NCBI GenBank assembly: GCA_023246275.1
Contig: JAHFIS010000011.1
Span: 1-6,435 of the forward strand
Source of the DNA: Candidatus Uhrbacteria bacterium
Lineage (GTDB): Bacteria > Patescibacteriota > Patescibacteriia > UBA9934 > GWF2-40-263
Length of the DNA: 6,435 nucleotides
Direction of reading: 5' to 3'
The position numbers were made by a program, and so were the translations under genes. Below the pieces are notes generated by a model. The model ran no database searches and was not told the DNA's origin. It was given only the letters and a program-made list of their open reading frames with translations. Positions within the stretch are counted from its first letter, which is position 1. Every line of letters starts with the position of its first letter. Below are positions 4,164-6,435 of this stretch, one piece after another.

Positions 4164-4637
4164 CTAAAGCATTTTTTCAATCTCGTCCGCTGCGCGCTCG
4201 ACGATCTTGCTCATCTTTTCCTGCTCATCGCCCGACCACTTTCCGAGCACCCAGTCCTCGAGCGGGACGTTCGGATTCTCGGGGCGGCCGATCCCGACGC
4301 GGACGCGAGTGAACTCCGGCGTCCCGAGGTGCTCGATGAGCGACTTGATCCCGTTGTGCCCGGCGCTGCCGCCCTCGGTTCGCACGCGGATGTCGCCGAA
4401 CGCGAGGTCGGCGTCGTCGTACGCCACGATCACGTCCTTGGCCGTCATGTTCGACTGTCGCAATGCCGCCGCGACCGCCGTCCCGGACAGGTTCATGAAC
4501 GTGTCCGGCTTCAGCGTCCGCGCCTTGGTACGGTCGAGCCCGCGCCGCACGAGTTCGTCGACGACGAGAAACCCGACGTTATGGCGGGTCTGGGAGTATT
4601 CCGGGCCGGGGTTGCCGAGGCCGACGATGAGGTGCAT
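4164..4637 (-). CDS. pth: Peptidyl-tRNA hydrolase Pth, compact form
   Basis: Pth releases peptides from peptidyl-tRNAs that drop off the ribosome, recycling the tRNA. Key residues are present: N10 (GLGNPG), H19 in TRHN (catalytic base), N49 in FMNLSG, D74 in VAYDDAD and N95 in GHNG. They match N10, H20, N68, D93 and N114 of E. coli Pth. The protein is short: 157 aa against about 190. The spacing from the catalytic His to the FMNLSG Asn is 30 residues instead of 48, so a strand pair of the core is missing. The C-terminal tail is also cut. The reading frame is intact, so this looks like a compact but active enzyme. The start is 3 nt after the der stop with no clear Shine-Dalgarno, which suggests translational coupling. 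Confidence 0.95.
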   Translation of the reverse strand: MHLIVGLGNPGPEYSQTRHNVGFLVVDELVRRGLDRTKARTLKPDTFMNLSGTAVAAALRQSNMTAKDVIVAYDDADLAFGDIRVRTEGGSAGHNGIKSLIEHLGTPEFTRVRVGIGRPENPNVPLEDWVLGKWSGDEQEKMSKIVERAADEIEKML

Positions 4638-4640
4638 AGA

Positions 4641-6008
4641 TTATTTTGCCCGCGCCGTCATCCCCACGATGTTGATCACGATCGGGGTCCCCGTGAGCTT
4701 GAAGTGGATGCGCATGCGGTTTTCCAGGAAGCGGAGGTAGCTCGGGTGGAGCACGTCGAGGCGCTTGGCCTTGATGTGGAGGTTGAAGGTCGGGGGCGCG
4801 GTACCGGTTTGCTCCATTCCCATGATTTCCGGCGGCTTCGGTCCCTTGCCTCGGCTGGGAAGGTGGGCGCGGACGGCGGAGCGCCAGAACGTTTCAAGGT
4901 CGCGCTCCGGGATCTGCGCGTGGCGGGCCTTCTCGACCTCGTCGATGAGCGTGAACAGCTCGGGGATGCGCTGCGTCGTCTTCGCGGACACGAACACGGT
5001 CGGCGCCCAGGCGATGAAGGGGAGGCCTCCCGCGATCATCTCGCGGACGCGGTTGATGGTGGTCGGGTTCTTCTCCTTCACGAGGTCCCACTTGTTCGCG
5101 ACGATGATGACTCCGGTGCCGGCGCTCTTGACCATGCCGGCGATCATCTTGTCCTGCGTCCCGACCGGCTCGGTCACGTCGACCACGAACAGCGCCACGT
5201 TTGCCTTCGGCAGCACGCGCTCCGTGCGAAACGCGCCCTGCTCCTCGAGCTCGCCCTGCTTTTTCATCTTGGCGGCCTTCAGAAGACCGGCGGTGTCGAT
5301 GAGAAGATACTCCTTGTCCTTGTATTCGATCAGCACGTCGTTCGGCTCGCGCGTGGTGTGCGCCACCGGGCTGACGATGAACCGCTCCTCGCCGAGGATC
5401 GCGTTGATGAGCGAGCTCTTGCCCACGTTCGGCTTTCCGACGACGGCGACGCGGACGGCGGTGACTTCCTGGAGCTCGGCCGGCTTCATCTTGATCGTCT
5501 CGAGCTTGTCGTAAATCACGTCGAGGAGATCGCCGGTGCCCGTTCCGCGCAATCCGGAAACCGGAATCGGGGAGGGGAGGGCGAGCAGGCGCCACGACGG
5601 GTCCATCGCGGAGTTGCGGATGGCCGGGGTCTCGGCCTTGTTGCCGACGACGATGACGGGCTTGCCGCACTTCATCAGCACGGCGGCCAGCTCGCGTTCC
5701 TGCGGAAGCGCGCCCTGCTTCATGTCGACGACGAACAGGATCACGTCCGCCTTTGCGATCGCCTTCTCGGCCTGCCTGACGACGTTCTTCTCAATTTCGT
5801 CCGAGTGGTCCATGTCGAGGCCGCCCGTGTCAATCAGCTTGATGACGAGCCCGCGCCAAAGACACACGCCTTCCTTTCGGTCGCGCGTGGTTCCGGCCAC
5901 CTTGGAAACGATGGACGCCTGCCGTTCGAGCAGGCGGTTGAACAGCGTCGATTTGCCCACGTTTGTGCGCCCGATGAGCGCGACGATGGGGATGTGGGCT
6001 TGCGGCAT
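4641..6008 (-). CDS. der: Ribosome-assembly GTPase Der (EngA)
   Basis: 455 aa with two tandem GTPase domains and a C-terminal KH-like domain, the layout unique to Der, which acts in late 50S subunit assembly. Domain 1: P-loop GRTNVGKST (13-21), GTTRD (39-43), DTGG (60-63), NKAE (123-126). Domain 2: GKPNVGKSS (191-199), HTTRE (217-221), DTAG (238-241), NKWD (305-308), VSAK (340-343). The KH-like end has HIKAKRLDVLHPSYLRFLENR (411-431). Oddities are Glu in place of the guanine-reading Asp in NKxD of domain 1, and HTTRE instead of GTTRD in domain 2. The ATG is separated by one base from the stop of the upstream LytR_C gene and has no clear Shine-Dalgarno, so translation probably depends on coupling. 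Confidence 0.97.
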   Translation of the reverse strand: MPQAHIPIVALIGRTNVGKSTLFNRLLERQASIVSKVAGTTRDRKEGVCLWRGLVIKLIDTGGLDMDHSDEIEKNVVRQAEKAIAKADVILFVVDMKQGALPQERELAAVLMKCGKPVIVVGNKAETPAIRNSAMDPSWRLLALPSPIPVSGLRGTGTGDLLDVIYDKLETIKMKPAELQEVTAVRVAVVGKPNVGKSSLINAILGEERFIVSPVAHTTREPNDVLIEYKDKEYLLIDTAGLLKAAKMKKQGELEEQGAFRTERVLPKANVALFVVDVTEPVGTQDKMIAGMVKSAGTGVIIVANKWDLVKEKNPTTINRVREMIAGGLPFIAWAPTVFVSAKTTQRIPELFTLIDEVEKARHAQIPERDLETFWRSAVRAHLPSRGKGPKPPEIMGMEQTGTAPPTFNLHIKAKRLDVLHPSYLRFLENRMRIHFKLTGTPIVINIVGMTARAK

Positions 6009-6009
6009 A

Positions 6010-6435
6010 CTATTTTATTGCTAAGTCTGACGCACTCTCCCCCAAAATCACCAAAAAGTCAATGTTCTTGGCCGTGGCCAGGGACTGGTAGTCGTCGGAA
6101 GAGACCGAGATTCCCTGGGGGACGACGTTTCCCGAGAGCGCGTTGCCCGTGGCCGACAGGGTTTCCTCGGCCTTGATGGAATCTTGGAGTTGCTTCAGTT
6201 CCTTCGGTTTTGCGCCGTTCGTGAGGTCGTAGATGACCGTGTGCTTGTAGGCGCGTTCTGCGGCGTTGCCGATCTTCGTTACGTCGTACTCGGTCCCGTC
6301 GAGCAGCTGGGAGGCACGGAAGGCGAGGCCGGTGATGGTCGTGCCGTTTTGGATTTCGATTTTGACGGAGGGGATCGAGGGCGTCGACGGGGCTGAGGTG
6401 TTCTTTGTGGTCGAGGTCGTCGCGATCGTCGACGC
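6010..6435 (-). CDS. LytR_C-domain envelope protein, 5' end outside the window
   Basis: The minus-strand frame is open from the window edge to TAG (6012-6010), giving the last 141 residues of a longer protein. Residues 1-23 are a Ser/Thr/Ala/Pro linker. The domain then begins with KIEIQNGTTITGLAFRASQLL (25-45), followed by YDVTKIGNAAERAYKHTVIYD (50-70) and a closing NIDFLVILG (124-132). This is the LytR C-terminal domain pattern (NGT, GlA, igNA, T.i). Such domains occur at the end of LytR-CpsA-Psr proteins or, often in reduced bacteria, behind a single membrane anchor; which applies here cannot be seen. It probably faces the outside of the membrane. It is the most upstream visible member of the operon with der, pth and dprA, one base from der. 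Confidence 0.85.
   Translation of the reverse strand, partial: ASTIATTSTTKNTSAPSTPSIPSVKIEIQNGTTITGLAFRASQLLDGTEYDVTKIGNAAERAYKHTVIYDLTNGAKPKELKQLQDSIKAEETLSATGNALSGNVVPQGISVSSDDYQSLATAKNIDFLVILGESASDLAIK

Noticed and set aside
2964..6176. 1070-codon plus-strand open frame
   Set aside because: It lies antisense to dprA, pth and der, whose motifs are unmistakable. Its translation is low-complexity Arg/Asp/Val/Leu-rich, as expected from the complement of GC-rich codons. It has no plausible domain.
1..6435. tRNA, rRNA, CRISPR array or integrase
   Set aside because: Looked for on both strands; no cloverleaf-like stretch, regularly spaced repeat, or integrase/transposase coding region was seen.

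Overview
The window is GC-rich bacterial DNA with two different halves. On the minus strand, from the right edge to about 3078, lies a tightly packed housekeeping operon: the 3' end of a LytR_C-domain envelope protein, then der (ribosome-assembly GTPase), pth (peptidyl-tRNA hydrolase) and dprA (DNA-processing/competence protein). The gaps are only 1, 3 and 6 nt. The left half (1 to about 3010) is accessory in character: small genes of unknown function, mostly single transcription units with their own promoter and hairpin terminator, plus repeat-like scraps.

Organism: TGA is clearly a stop codon (genes ending at 414, 870 and 2491), which excludes TGA-recoded lineages. The 157-residue Pth, the HTTRE motif in the second GTPase domain of Der and the LytR_C neighbour suggest a GC-rich member of the candidate phyla radiation (Patescibacteria, perhaps Uhrbacteria-like). 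That is an inference from remembered family features, not a demonstrated assignment.

Layout: 1-434 is the 3' part of an unknown plus-strand gene ending in a terminator. 461-890 is a complete small transcription unit (promoter, 118-aa protein, terminator). 891-1196 has no intact gene; it holds a minus-strand terminator, a short orphan frame that looks like a gene remnant, a hairpin resembling REP/RAYT-associated repeats, and the terminator of the next gene. 1197-1837 (minus) is a predicted acidic lipoprotein with its promoter. 1881-2525 and 2534-3012 (plus) are two units of like design: GGAGG Shine-Dalgarno, leader ORF of 14 or 12 codons ending in TAG, second Shine-Dalgarno, then a gene starting with nearly the same sequence (RTG TCA AAG ... 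AGC AAG). 3013-3077 is a convergent intergenic gap with a strong palindrome.

The most interesting system is the pair of leader-peptide units at 1881-3012. The sequence shows a repeated translational architecture that ordinary annotation would miss: the leaders are too short to be called, and the second gene would be started at the wrong upstream ATG. What the main proteins do cannot be read from the sequence.
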